From: a virus
DNA length: 64,000 bases
Strand: one strand, 5' to 3'
Virus record (IMG/VR): IMGVR_UViG_3300033233_000001
Location: 1-64,000 of that record
The position numbers and the translations under genes were made by a program. Shown here in pieces: positions 18,025 to 26,201 of this stretch (its first letter is position 1; every line of letters begins with the position of its first letter). The notes below the pieces were generated by a model that was not told where the DNA came from, ran no database searches, and saw nothing but the letters and a program-made list of their open reading frames with translations.

Positions 18025-18292
18025 CCGGCGGCTCTGCCTCGCGGACGAACACGTCTGGCACATCGCCGGTGCGGATGACGATCGCGACGTCGGCGATCGG
18101 ACGGTCGAGTACGTCTGTCGCGGTCTCGATGGCGTCGGCGACTTCGCCGGCCGCGAGCGAGCGCCGGACCTCGGCGACCGTGTGCTCGTGGAGATCAACG
18201 CGCGACCATCCGTCGGTCTCGGCGAGGAGCATCGAGGTCGAGTACGTGCAGGTCGCGAGCACTTCGGGTTGTGCGTAGAGCTTCTTCGTCAT
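17951..18292 (-). CDS. Hypothetical protein with proline-rich tail
   Basis: A 113-residue protein whose ATG overlaps the stop of the zincin gene (ATGA). The first 85 residues look folded; the Pro/Arg-rich tail lies in the region overlapping the plus-strand gene and may be read-through of a lost stop. No family recognised. Confidence 0.45.
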   Translation of the reverse strand: MTKKLYAQPEVLATCTYSTSMLLAETDGWSRVDLHEHTVAEVRRSLAAGEVADAIETATDVLDRPIADVAIVIRTGDVPDVFVREAEPPVRSSPPSAPAPPPARRPPPPPRRV

Positions 18293-18726
18293 CGGGCGAG
18301 CCTCCTCGGTCGCGTCTTCTTCCCCTGGCACTTCACGCACTGGATGTCCAGGTCGCCGTATCGGACGGCGTTGCCGAAGACGTACTCCGCGATCTTGTCC
18401 GCCCGGCGCTCGACGCTCTCCGGCAGGCGCTTGCCCAGCCGCTTCGGTAGCTCGGCACCGTAACGGTGGTCGAGGGCGTGTCCCATCTCGTGGGCCATCA
18501 GCCCTTCGATGTACTCGCTCGGCAGCGCCTCGATCTTCTGGGCGAAGCTGATACGGAACGGCGGCTTCACCGTGCAGAAGCCGAACTGCCGCTCGGCGCC
18601 AGCACCGTTGTCGCTGCCGGCGTTCTCGTCGTGGTGGAGTTCGAGAGTGCCGAAGTCCGGGAACTGCTTTTCGAGGTCGTCGAAGAGACGGTCGAAGCAG
18701 GCCTGAGCGCGCGGCAGGCGAGGCAT
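18289..18726 (-). CDS. Zincin-type metallopeptidase
   Basis: A 145-residue protein with the zinc-peptidase motif MAHEMGHALDH near residues 78-88 (HExxH with catalytic Glu) and a downstream ERRADKIAEYVFG helix that would supply the third zinc ligand. A CVKC pair near the C-terminus may hold a second metal. It lacks a signal peptide, so it probably acts in the cytoplasm or within virions. It shares an operon with a DUF2442-domain gene. Confidence 0.75.
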   Translation of the reverse strand: MPRLPRAQACFDRLFDDLEKQFPDFGTLELHHDENAGSDNGAGAERQFGFCTVKPPFRISFAQKIEALPSEYIEGLMAHEMGHALDHRYGAELPKRLGKRLPESVERRADKIAEYVFGNAVRYGDLDIQCVKCQGKKTRPRRLAR

Positions 18727-18729
18727 GAC

Positions 18730-19251
18730 TTACGGCACCGTCTGTTCGGCGAGTTCGACGAGGGGGCCTACGCGCAGGTCTTCGTCGATTTCGCGCCAGT
18801 GGATTCCGTAGCCGTCGGCGCCGAGCGTCCACTTCGAGCGCTGCTTCGCGGTCGCATCGCGCAGACGTGGGAACTGGTCCCAGCGAACGGAGATCGTACG
18901 GTCATCGGCGAGGAAGACGAGCATCGTTGGACCGCGGAACGCGACGCGAACGGCAAGCGGCTCGGGCTCGAAGTCGAAGAGGAGTCTCCTGCCGCGCGAT
19001 GAGCGCTCGACCGAAAAGACTTGGTCTCCGGCTTTGAGGCCAATGTTTTCGACTTGGTACCGCGGAACGGGGAGGAAGAGTGTATTGCCGATCTGAACGA
19101 TCGTGTGACGGCGCGCGCGACTGATCTTTCGCAGGACGGCTTCAAGAGCGCGCCGGAACTGCCTGTCGCTCATGGTACTCTCGTCCAGATCAATCAGGAC
19201 GCGCTCTCCGGTTGGTGCCCGTCGCTCGATGATCCGACGTGGCTTACTCAC
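18730..19251 (-). CDS. Protein with C-terminal DUF2442 domain
   Basis: A 173-residue protein. The C-terminal part (FLADDRTISVRWDQFPRLRD, then a SKWTLGADGYGIHW segment and IDEDLRVGPL) matches the DUF2442 pattern, found in small proteins encoded beside DUF4160 and in possible toxin-antitoxin pairs. The N-terminal 80 residues are extra. The GTG start overlaps the previous stop. Confidence 0.65.
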   Translation of the reverse strand: MSKPRRIIERRAPTGERVLIDLDESTMSDRQFRRALEAVLRKISRARRHTIVQIGNTLFLPVPRYQVENIGLKAGDQVFSVERSSRGRRLLFDFEPEPLAVRVAFRGPTMLVFLADDRTISVRWDQFPRLRDATAKQRSKWTLGADGYGIHWREIDEDLRVGPLVELAEQTVP

Positions 19252-20174
19252 GTCCGCACCCCCGCGAACTTCCCCTCTGCATCTACGATCACGCCGCCGC
19301 CGGGGAAGATGTTGGGCAGGCCGCACTGATCGAGCACGGCGCGGCCCTGCTCGCCGCCTAGCTGGAGGTCGAGGAAGGAGGCGTCGATCTGCATCGACGT
19401 CATCAGCCGCAGGATCACGTCCGGCCACGTCTTCGGCTCCCAGCCGTTCTTCTGCTCCTGCTGGATCTGCGTCCGGATGCGATCGAGCAGGTCTGGGCTT
19501 TCGACGCTGCCCATGTCGCTGTCCGGCGCAGCCGCTTCATCGACGCGTGCGGCAAGCTCGTCCCGGTCTTCCTCTGCGTGGTCACTGATGTCGATCGTCT
19601 TGCCGATCTGGACGACCATGTCCTCCGGCAGGCCGAAACCGTCCTCCTCGATCCGAGCCGGCGACCATTCCCGCTTGACCGCGTCGACCGCCTCGTTTGA
19701 CGGCGCGTTGTTGTGTTCGAGCGCCTCTACCAGCGCGCGTTTTCGAGCGCTCATCTGTTCTGGCGTCGCTCGGCGCTGCTGCGTCTCTGGCGCCGCCTCC
19801 AGCGTCGGACCGTAGGCGGCGAGGGCCTCGGCGAGCGTCTGCGGCGGGAACTCGACTGGCAGGGCTACGAGCCACGGATGGTCCTCGCGTTTCTTCGGGA
19901 GCATCTTCTCTTCGACGCGTACGAGTGGCGTCTGCGCGTCCCCGTAGAAGTCCGCGTGCGCCACGATCGGCGGCATCACCTCAGCGTCTGCACTCGACGC
20001 AGCGACGACCATCCCCTGCTTGATTCCCTCGCCGTAGGCCATCGCCTCCATCTTGCCGAGGTTCCGCATGACCTCGACGAGCGTCTGCTGCGGCAGGTGC
20101 GGCAGGAGCCGGAGGTAGACCTCTGACCTGAGCGTCAGGTACCGACGCTCGTCTTCGCCGAGACGGAAACGCAT
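19248..20174 (-). CDS. Hypothetical protein, unassigned
   Basis: A 308-residue protein without membrane segments or metal motifs. Acidic, with a Gly-rich C-terminal NIFPGGGVIVDAEGKF strand pair. The gene leads a minus-strand run (20426 to 17951) of overlapping genes. No family recognised. Confidence 0.55.
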   Translation of the reverse strand: MRFRLGEDERRYLTLRSEVYLRLLPHLPQQTLVEVMRNLGKMEAMAYGEGIKQGMVVAASSADAEVMPPIVAHADFYGDAQTPLVRVEEKMLPKKREDHPWLVALPVEFPPQTLAEALAAYGPTLEAAPETQQRRATPEQMSARKRALVEALEHNNAPSNEAVDAVKREWSPARIEEDGFGLPEDMVVQIGKTIDISDHAEEDRDELAARVDEAAAPDSDMGSVESPDLLDRIRTQIQQEQKNGWEPKTWPDVILRLMTSMQIDASFLDLQLGGEQGRAVLDQCGLPNIFPGGGVIVDAEGKFAGVRT

Positions 20175-20177
20175 GAT

Positions 20178-20426
20178 CTAGTCGTCGGCGTCCGAGAAGA
20201 GGTCGGGGATGTCGCCTTCCTCGTTCCCGAAGGCGCCGTCGATCCCCTCGTCGTCTTCGTGACCGTGATCTTCGGCCGTGATCGCCGTCGCCTTCGCGAA
20301 CGCGACGATCCACGCGCCGAGACTGCGCGGTCGCTGGTCGAGGCGATCCATGATCTCCTCGCGATGCGCGTCGAGCCACTCCTCGAACTCGTCGCGGATG
20401 ATCGTACCGGTTTTCGTGTTGGCCAT
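20178..20426 (-). CDS. Small acidic protein
   Basis: An 82-residue protein with a helical N-terminus (IIRDEFEEWLDAHREEIMDR) and an Asp/Glu-rich C-terminus, reminiscent of phage DNA-mimic or inhibitor proteins only in charge. No function can be assigned. The region 20427-20612 upstream has no convincing gene. Confidence 0.5.
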   Translation of the reverse strand: MANTKTGTIIRDEFEEWLDAHREEIMDRLDQRPRSLGAWIVAFAKATAITAEDHGHEDDEGIDGAFGNEEGDIPDLFSDADD

Positions 20427-20612
20427 GCGGCGAGGATGAGCACGAACTGGGCGGTCTTGCAAGGGGGTCCCAGAAGAGGTAGAACACTCTCGGAACGACG
20501 GAGACCTGGGCGTCCTCGGCAGTCGTTTCTGCTGTCCTGATCAGACGGCGACCTCTCCTCCCTAGCCCCGGCTCCGACGCGCTCTCCTCGTCGTCTGCGC
20601 GGCGGGGGGGGA

Positions 20613-20641
20613 TCGACACGCGATCGCTGGACGGATACGAT
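20613..20641 (+). promoter_or_regulatory. Candidate sigma70-type promoter
   Basis: TCGACA (20613-20618), a 17-base spacer and TACGAT (20636-20641), ending 13 bases before the ATG at 20655. Confidence 0.45.
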
Positions 20642-20654
20642 CCGTCGCGTAGCC

Positions 20655-21092
20655 ATGAGCGAGAACGTCACCGGATACGAAGAGGTCGCAGCCGCAATCG
20701 CCGATGCCTGCCGTGGGCCCTCGGGCACGCCCCACGAACGGCAGGCCAGCGCGGCACTGCTGGCGGCAGCGATTCACCGTGAGATGGCCGCGCTGGTCCG
20801 CGCACTCCACCGCGAGGAACTTGTCGACGCCAACCTGTTCGAGAACGGCGCCACCGTCACCCTCCGCCAGAACGGTGTGTCGGTCGAGGTCCAGCGCCTC
20901 TCCGGCCAGCACCGTCTGCGGGTCGAGATGTACGGGTTCGACGCGAGTCTCGTTCCACCTGGTCAGCGGGTTACCCAGGGCGACGTCGCGGCGCGCACCG
21001 TCGAAGAGTGCGGCGTTCTTGCACGAGCGTTCGTGCAAGCGATCGGCAATCTGATCCGCCAGGAGAGCATCCGGCGAGGGCGGTCCCAGTGA
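20655..21092 (+). CDS. Hypothetical single-gene unit
   Basis: A 145-residue protein with an Ala-rich helical N-terminal half and a beta-type centre (ATVTLRQNGVSVEVQRL). It is a lone plus-strand gene with its own promoter between two minus-strand blocks. No family recognised. Confidence 0.55.
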   Translation: MSENVTGYEEVAAAIADACRGPSGTPHERQASAALLAAAIHREMAALVRALHREELVDANLFENGATVTLRQNGVSVEVQRLSGQHRLRVEMYGFDASLVPPGQRVTQGDVAARTVEECGVLARAFVQAIGNLIRQESIRRGRSQ

Positions 21093-21112
21093 ATGTGGGC
21101 AGCGGCTCTACT

Positions 21113-21232
21113 TCATGGGCACGCGGGCGTTGCTAGGCAAAGCCGTGCGTAGTGCGTGGCATCGGGGTACGCCTCGATGATCGTCCACGAGCCAAAGCGC
21201 ATGCCGTCTGCATATGTCCTCGTGCGCGACAC
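21113..21232 (-). pseudogene. Decayed fragment of the Cys-rich family A
   Basis: Minus-strand translation gives YADGMRFGSWTIIEAYPDA, nearly the same as the N-terminus of the intact gene at 22305-23030, then loses the CRCDCG zinc knuckle and stops after 39 codons. It is a remnant of a further copy in the same gene cluster. Confidence 0.7.
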
Positions 21233-21233
21233 G

Positions 21234-21689
21234 CTACGACGGCCTGTCCTTCTTCTTCCGCTTCTCCGCTAGCTCGTCGGGCGGCGGAGGAGCGGCGTCG
21301 CGGTAGCCGGGACCTGGTTCTTCCGGAGGGCGCGTCAGGGCATCGACGGGTATGTGCCAGATTTTGCCGTCATTCGCCTCGCTATCGCCCGGCAACTGCA
21401 AGAACTGCAAGACCGCCTTGTTCTTCTTCTCTTTTGGTTCGTGCGTGAACCCGATGAGCGTTCCGATGGTTTTCGTCGGACCATCGCCCAGTGTCACCAG
21501 TACTCTGTCGCCTGGCTTCCAGATGACGGGCGGCTTCTTCGGAGGCGGTGGTTCCTTTTCCTTCGGAGGCGGCGACTCCTTCGGTTTCTGAGAGTCCTTC
21601 GGACGCTGTCCGATCGTGCGGCCAATCGCGACCCCGCATCCGAGACCGGTCATCACGCCGCTAGCGATCAGTAGGATGGTCGTGAACAT
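21234..21689 (-). CDS. Membrane-anchored protein with Pro/Lys linker and SH3-like domain
   Basis: A 151-residue protein: one N-terminal membrane segment (ILLIASGVMTGLGCGVAIG), a linker of Pro and Lys (KEKEPPPPKKPP), then a beta domain starting WKPGDRVLVTLGDGPT. The linker could span periplasm or cell wall. Its ATG shares a base with the previous stop (TGATG). No family recognised. Confidence 0.6.
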   Translation of the reverse strand: MFTTILLIASGVMTGLGCGVAIGRTIGQRPKDSQKPKESPPPKEKEPPPPKKPPVIWKPGDRVLVTLGDGPTKTIGTLIGFTHEPKEKKNKAVLQFLQLPGDSEANDGKIWHIPVDALTRPPEEPGPGYRDAAPPPPDELAEKRKKKDRPS

Positions 21690-22312
21690 CACGTGACTCT
21701 CCGCGATCCGCCTCGTGGTCGCATTCCGATACCGGTTAGCGATTGTTGATGTGCCTGGCACTCCTCTTTGGTGGCGAACGGCTCGTTGGTCCGGCTTCTC
21801 AGTTCGGGCGAAAGTACGAATCGCGCCGGCTTCTGCCCCTTCGGGATGGTCTGCGCCTCTTCGGTCGTCCAGCCGTGTGCGAGACGGGCGAAGATCGCCT
21901 GGCGAGAGATCCCAGTGCGGATCTGCGCGGCCTGCCCGGCGGTCACGTCGCAGTGCACGCATCGAAGGCTGTAGCGTTTCGCGTTACTACGGATGTAGTG
22001 CAAGCCGCGCACGGTGCGTCGATCGCAACGTGTGCAGGTCAGGATGACCATCTCGTCCTCGATCTCGGTGATGACGAAGTCTTGAAGTCGCTTGCCCAGC
22101 AGCCTCTCTCGCCACCCGGTCCAGCACGCAAGGCAGCTCTTGGTGGCGCCGGAAGCGAGGTGGCCTCGCACGATGTTCTTGATCGTGCCGCAGTCGCAGC
22201 GACAGCGTGCATAGCCGTGCTTACCATCAGCGAGCGCCTTCGACAGATACGCCTCGATGATCGTCCAGCGATTGAAACGCATGCCGTTCTTGTAGTTTTT
22301 CTTGCTAGGCAT
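21689..22312 (-). CDS. Cys-rich zinc-binding protein, family A member 2
   Basis: A 207-residue protein: NGMRFNRWTIIEAY, then CRCDCG and CLAC (module 1), CTRCD and CVHCD (module 2), a SRQAIFARLAHGWTTEEA helix region and a basic C-terminus. The layout matches the genes at 15093 and 22305. The modules look like zinc-binding, perhaps DNA-binding, units. Confidence 0.7.
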   Translation of the reverse strand: MPSKKNYKNGMRFNRWTIIEAYLSKALADGKHGYARCRCDCGTIKNIVRGHLASGATKSCLACWTGWRERLLGKRLQDFVITEIEDEMVILTCTRCDRRTVRGLHYIRSNAKRYSLRCVHCDVTAGQAAQIRTGISRQAIFARLAHGWTTEEAQTIPKGQKPARFVLSPELRSRTNEPFATKEECQAHQQSLTGIGMRPRGGSRRVT

Positions 22313-23030
22313 CGCGCGGCGCCCCTCGTCGCGGTCGTCCGCGCGGACGGACGCCGTCGCCGGTCAGCGCCTGCTCGTGCGTGTATCCGAGCCGGCGCCG
22401 CGAGTGATATGTGCCTGGAGAAACACCGGCTGCGCGCGACTGTGCGGCCGCCAAGCCCCAGTTCTCGGGACGTTTCGCGCTGGTCGCGGCACGCGGCCGT
22501 GGACCGGCACGGAAACGTTCCGGCATCTGTCCTCTAGAGAGCGTCGTTGCCTCTTCCCGCGTCCAGCCGTGTGCGATGCGCGACATGATGGCTTGGCGCG
22601 AGACGCCCGTGGCAGTGATGGCGGCAGCGCTCGCGATGACCGAGCAGTGCGAGCAGGATCCGTGCGTCTTGGTGCGCCGCATCGTCATGACGGTGAGCCG
22701 GTCAAGGATCGACGCGTGAGTACACACGGAGCACCGCAGCACGACCATCGTGCCATCGACCTCGATGACCGTGCGTGGTCCGAAGGAGAGTCCAAGGAGG
22801 GCTATTGGCTGCCTCTTTGCTGACGAGCAGACCTGACAGCGCGGCGTGTGACGCTGTCGTCCGCTGCGGACAATGTATCCGTGCCGGAGGAACGGACGAA
22901 AGATACTTCTGAGCGCGCCGCAATCGCACCGGCAACGCGCGTATTGCGACTTGCCGTCCACCGGGTAGGCGTCGAGGATGGTCCAGGTGCCGAAGCGCAT
23001 GCCATCGGCGTATTGACGCGGACTGCCCAT
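22305..23030 (-). CDS. Cys-rich zinc-binding protein, family A member 3
   Basis: A 241-residue protein with the same order as member 2: ADGMRFGTWTILDAYP, CRCDCG, CQVC, then CSVC and CSHC, SRQAIMSRIAHGWTREEA, and a longer basic C-terminus ending PRGRPRRG. Adjacent copies plus a decayed copy at 21113 show tandem duplication. ATG 23030 is preferred; an in-frame TTG lies 30 bases upstream. Confidence 0.7.
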   Translation of the reverse strand: MGSPRQYADGMRFGTWTILDAYPVDGKSQYARCRCDCGALRSIFRPFLRHGYIVRSGRQRHTPRCQVCSSAKRQPIALLGLSFGPRTVIEVDGTMVVLRCSVCTHASILDRLTVMTMRRTKTHGSCSHCSVIASAAAITATGVSRQAIMSRIAHGWTREEATTLSRGQMPERFRAGPRPRAATSAKRPENWGLAAAQSRAAGVSPGTYHSRRRLGYTHEQALTGDGVRPRGRPRRGAPRDA

Positions 23031-23037
23031 GGCGTGC

Positions 23038-23394
23038 TCAGCGACTCCCAGGCCGGTCAAGGCTCACGCCGAACGAGTAGCCGCTGCCGGGACCGGCGCG
23101 CAGCATCACGGAGCGGCCGTTCGACCAGTGATTGATCTTGTCGGAGGCGAACTCCAGGTTCCACGGGATGCCGCCGCGCAGAACAGTCTGCGAGACGTCG
23201 ATGGTGCGTGCGACCATCGCGTCCATTTCGATGTGTTCGGGGGCATCGTACGGCCGGGACCCGAACCACTTCTTGTAGAAGTCCCAGTCGTACGAGAACG
23301 GCTTGCTCGCTGCGACCCAGCCGCTGAGCAGGTCGATAAGTTCCTCGCGGTTCAGCGGTGCGTGCGAGAAGTCGAGCTTGAGGCGTGCGGTCAC
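23038..23394 (-). CDS. Hypothetical protein
   Basis: A 118-residue protein starting with a GTGA overlap. Mixed helix and strand, Trp/Phe-rich, no metal or membrane motifs. No family recognised. Confidence 0.5.
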   Translation of the reverse strand: MTARLKLDFSHAPLNREELIDLLSGWVAASKPFSYDWDFYKKWFGSRPYDAPEHIEMDAMVARTIDVSQTVLRGGIPWNLEFASDKINHWSNGRSVMLRAGPGSGYSFGVSLDRPGSR

Positions 23395-24029
23395 TGGTCG
23401 TCTTCCGTCAAGGCCGAAAACCCCGCGGCTCGTAGCGCGTCGACTTCGTTGTAGTCCAGGGGGATGGCGAACGCGTGTTTCCAGCGTCCCCGGGCCGCCG
23501 GGTCGTCGAGGTGCATCGCGTGTCGTGCCCAGTGACGAACGACGATCAGTGCTGGGAGTGCGAACGTCAGCCAGAGTGCTTCGTCGCCGCACAGTGCCAT
23601 GGCGGGCACTGTGAGGAGGAGGAAACCGAGTAGGACCGAAAAGAGGGCTTCGGAGGTAAAGACGAGGGCAGGCACGTCCTTGCTCTCCTCCATGCCGAAC
23701 AGCGTTGTTTGCAGCAAGAAGCGAGGCAGCAGGCGTAGGCCGCGCGGTAGCCATCGGACGCCGCCCGGCAAAGCGCGAACGACGGCCAGAAGCGCGCGCG
23801 GTACGGCGCGCGTCGCGCGGAAGGCTCCGGTCGCCACCGTCGCGATCAGCCAGGCGAGTCCGATGGCGACGTTCGCAAACAGCCCGAACACGAAGACAGG
23901 CGCCGCGATCAGCGCGCGCCCTACGAAGCGGGCCGCGATCGAGAGCGGCCTCATCGGCGAAAACGGCAGCGGAATGTGCCGGGGCGCACACGGTACGGCA
24001 GGCGATCGGTACGGGGTTTCTGGCGGCAT
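23391..24029 (-). CDS. Multi-pass membrane protein
   Basis: A 212-residue protein with hydrophobic segments at about residues 35-65 (IAAPVFVFGLFANVAIGLAW) and 125-165 (LLGFLLLTVPAMALC and LTFALPALIVV) separated by an Arg-rich stretch, so about three or four membrane passes. It could be holin-like or an envelope modifier; no family recognised. Confidence 0.6.
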   Translation of the reverse strand: MPPETPYRSPAVPCAPRHIPLPFSPMRPLSIAARFVGRALIAAPVFVFGLFANVAIGLAWLIATVATGAFRATRAVPRALLAVVRALPGGVRWLPRGLRLLPRFLLQTTLFGMEESKDVPALVFTSEALFSVLLGFLLLTVPAMALCGDEALWLTFALPALIVVRHWARHAMHLDDPAARGRWKHAFAIPLDYNEVDALRAAGFSALTEDDQ

Positions 24030-24040
24030 GAGCTTACGAC

Positions 24041-24069
24041 ACACTAACACAAGTGTCGGACAGTGGCAA
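24041..24069 (-). promoter_or_regulatory. Candidate promoter for the minus-strand membrane-protein operon
   Basis: On the minus strand TTGCCA (24069-24064), a 17-base spacer and TAGTGT (24046-24041), ending 11 bases before the ATG at 24029. The spacer contains the palindrome TGTCCGACA, so a repressor bound there would block the promoter. Confidence 0.5.
24054..24062. promoter_or_regulatory. Candidate operator TGTCGGACA (site 1)
   Basis: A 9-base palindrome (TGTC, one base, GACA) in the divergent region between 24029 (minus) and 24100 (plus). Identical sites lie in the divergent regions at 28017 and 29934. Confidence 0.4.
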
Positions 24070-24099
24070 GCCCGCCCGTGGATGCAGTAAGCTCCGGGC

Positions 24100-24909
24100 A
24101 TGACCTACCGAGCGGGCGTGCCGCTGTATGACCTTGACCTGCGTCGGGGCTCGTCGTTTTACACCGTGAACGCCGTGCCGATCCCTTCCTGGCGCTCGGT
24201 GCGAGCGCTGTACGGGCTCGGGGAGTCGCCGGCCCCGGCGCAGTTGGGTCGGATCAAGACGGCGGACGGCTGGTCGTACCAGATCACGCCGGAGGACGCG
24301 CTCTGGATCGCACGCTCGATCCAGTACGAGGGCGGGAACAGGATCGCAACGCTCTGGACCTACGCGCAGAGGCTCGCGCAGCGCCGCGGCACGAATCTCG
24401 CGACGCTCGTGCGCGGGCACAGCCAGCCGGTGAACCCGATGTGGGCGTCGGCGACGGCTTCAGGCTGCGTCGCGCATCCGGACCGGTGCACGCCGGCACA
24501 GCTTGCGCGCCGGCAGGAGGCAGCGACCCGACAGTGGGATGACCTGTCGTCTGCTTCGACAGTGCTGCGCTGGGCGCAGGCATACACGCCGAACGTCGTG
24601 CCGCGCGCGACGGACTTCGCCGACGCGACCGTCTCGCGGCACTTCTTGAGTCAGAACCCGCAGGCACGGGTCGTGATGCGCGACGGCAACTGGTATCTCG
24701 CGGAGGGCGCTGATAGCGCGCCGCGCGGTGGATCGATCGGGTGGCCGGAGAACTACGTCACGATCGAGTATGAGAGCCGGGTCGCTCGCCGAAGCCTCTT
24801 GGCCGGCGTGCCAAGCTGGGTTCCGTTTGCGGTGGCCGGGGGCGGTGGGCTGCTCGTGCTCGGCGGCGTCGCGGTCTGGGCCGCACGACAGCCGAAGGCG
24901 AAGATCTAA
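24100..24909 (+). CDS. Membrane-anchored cell-wall-hydrolase-like protein
   Basis: A 269-residue protein. The segment ALWIARSIQYEGGN with a central Glu (about residue 74) and the Trp/Arg-rich helices after it resemble SleB- or lysozyme-like hydrolases and the gene at 9492. Residues about 240-260 form a membrane span (VPFAVAGGGGLLVLGGVAV) followed by a short basic tail. A C-terminal tail anchor without a signal peptide suggests action at the membrane or in the virion. The catalytic role is inferred. Confidence 0.5.
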   Translation: MTYRAGVPLYDLDLRRGSSFYTVNAVPIPSWRSVRALYGLGESPAPAQLGRIKTADGWSYQITPEDALWIARSIQYEGGNRIATLWTYAQRLAQRRGTNLATLVRGHSQPVNPMWASATASGCVAHPDRCTPAQLARRQEAATRQWDDLSSASTVLRWAQAYTPNVVPRATDFADATVSRHFLSQNPQARVVMRDGNWYLAEGADSAPRGGSIGWPENYVTIEYESRVARRSLLAGVPSWVPFAVAGGGGLLVLGGVAVWAARQPKAKI

Positions 24910-24925
24910 GGCAAGGAGCGCTGTC

Positions 24926-25903
24926 GTGAACTTCAAAAGCTACATCGTGTTGTTGCTGCTCGTCCTGTTTCCGTCGTGCGGGCCTCGTCCGCCTGATTCG
25001 GACGCTGGTCCGCCGGATTCTGGTCCGCCCGAGTTGACGCGCCTGCGCATCATCAACGGTTCGACCGGGACGCTCTGGATCTTCTATCAGATCGGCTCCG
25101 GCGGCGGCTCGATGTCAACGGCGCATCAGGTGCAACTCGCAGCAGGCGGACACATCGACTATCCGATCCCTGACGAAGGCCTCGCGGCCACTCGCTTCTG
25201 GGCAGGGTCTGGATGCGACGACACGGGGAACAACTGTGCGATCGGTCAGAGCGGTGGTCCCACGAGCGAGGGCTTCAACTGCCCGACGTACGGCTGTGCT
25301 CCGCCCGTCGACAGCAAGTTCGAGGGCACCTTCGGCTGTCTGCCGTCGGTGCCGACTGCCGACTGTCAGATCAACCCGTCGAGCCCGACGAGCGCGCCGC
25401 TTCCTACTACCGACTCCTGGGACACCAGCATGGTCGACGGCTTCACGCTGCCGTTCCGCGTCGACGTCATCGGCGACTGTCCGGGCGGCCCGACGAGCAA
25501 CGCGATCGACTGCTCGATGTTGCCGATGAGTATGTGTCCGACGGCCGAAGACCTCTCGACCGGCGGCATGTTCCCGGCGCTGGCCGCTGAGGACATGGAC
25601 GTCACGAACCCGTCGACGATGGCGATTGCCGGCTGCTACGCCGACTGTGCGCGCCTCACGTTCTCTCAGTGGGGCGGCCTCTCGTACGCGCCGGCTTCTC
25701 CCGAGGCGCAGATGTACTGCTGCCCGACGCCGCCGATCTCGCCCGATGCGTGTCGCACCGGGCCTGTCGCGAGCACGGGCTACACGGATCTTGTGCATCG
25801 GACCTGTCCGCAGGTCTATGCCTACTCGTACGACGACGGGACGGGGCTGTTCTCCTGTCCGGCCGGCGTGCGGTACGAGGTCACGTTCTACGCGGCGCAG
25901 TAG
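24926..25903 (+). CDS. Thaumatin-like lipoprotein
   Basis: A 325-residue protein. A lipoprotein signal (YIVLLLLVLFPSC, Cys18 in a lipobox) is followed by a PDSDAGPPDSGPP linker typical of myxobacterial lipoproteins. The rest matches thaumatin-like (PR-5/GH64-related) proteins: LRIINGSTGTLWIFYQ, RFWAGSGC, then DTSMVDGFTLPFRVDV, CYADCARLTF and CPQVYAYSYDDGTGLFSC, with many cysteines for disulfides. Family members bind or hydrolyse beta-glucans. GTG 24926 has a good AAGGAG site. Cargo of this kind on a phage-like element is unusual. Confidence 0.85.
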   Translation: MNFKSYIVLLLLVLFPSCGPRPPDSDAGPPDSGPPELTRLRIINGSTGTLWIFYQIGSGGGSMSTAHQVQLAAGGHIDYPIPDEGLAATRFWAGSGCDDTGNNCAIGQSGGPTSEGFNCPTYGCAPPVDSKFEGTFGCLPSVPTADCQINPSSPTSAPLPTTDSWDTSMVDGFTLPFRVDVIGDCPGGPTSNAIDCSMLPMSMCPTAEDLSTGGMFPALAAEDMDVTNPSTMAIAGCYADCARLTFSQWGGLSYAPASPEAQMYCCPTPPISPDACRTGPVASTGYTDLVHRTCPQVYAYSYDDGTGLFSCPAGVRYEVTFYAAQ

Positions 25904-25911
25904 GCAGCCGC

Positions 25912-26196
25912 TTACGACGCTCGGGCTGCCCGGCTGGTCGCGCGCCGCCGCGCCGGTGGTTTTCGGAAGCGGATGACACGCCCCGGCATTTCCCACAGAG
26001 CCAGTGCGCTGACATCGCGACCGTCTCCGAGTGCGAGGCCCATGCCCTCGTCGACGACGCGCACGTTTTTCGCGCTGCGCACCCATGGGAGTTTCATTTT
26101 GACTACGGTGATCGAACCGTTGACGCCGAAAAAGAGACGCACCTCGTTCTTCGTGAGCCACTCGGCCATGCGCAGCAGCGGGTATGACTTGGACAT
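25912..26196 (-). CDS. DUF2442-like protein, partner of DUF4160
   Basis: A 94-residue protein with the DUF2442 layout: EVRLFFGVNGSITVV, VRVVDEGMGLALGDGRDVS and a basic tail. Such genes commonly sit next to DUF4160 genes, as here, and have been proposed as antitoxin-like partners. Five bases separate it from the DUF4160 gene upstream. Confidence 0.6.
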   Translation of the reverse strand: MSKSYPLLRMAEWLTKNEVRLFFGVNGSITVVKMKLPWVRSAKNVRVVDEGMGLALGDGRDVSALALWEMPGRVIRFRKPPARRRATSRAARAS

Positions 26197-26201
26197 TTCG
26201 G

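Noticed and set aside
20178-20426. Acidic small protein as a DNA-mimic anti-restriction protein
   Set aside because: Only the C-terminal tail is acidic; charge alone is not enough support.
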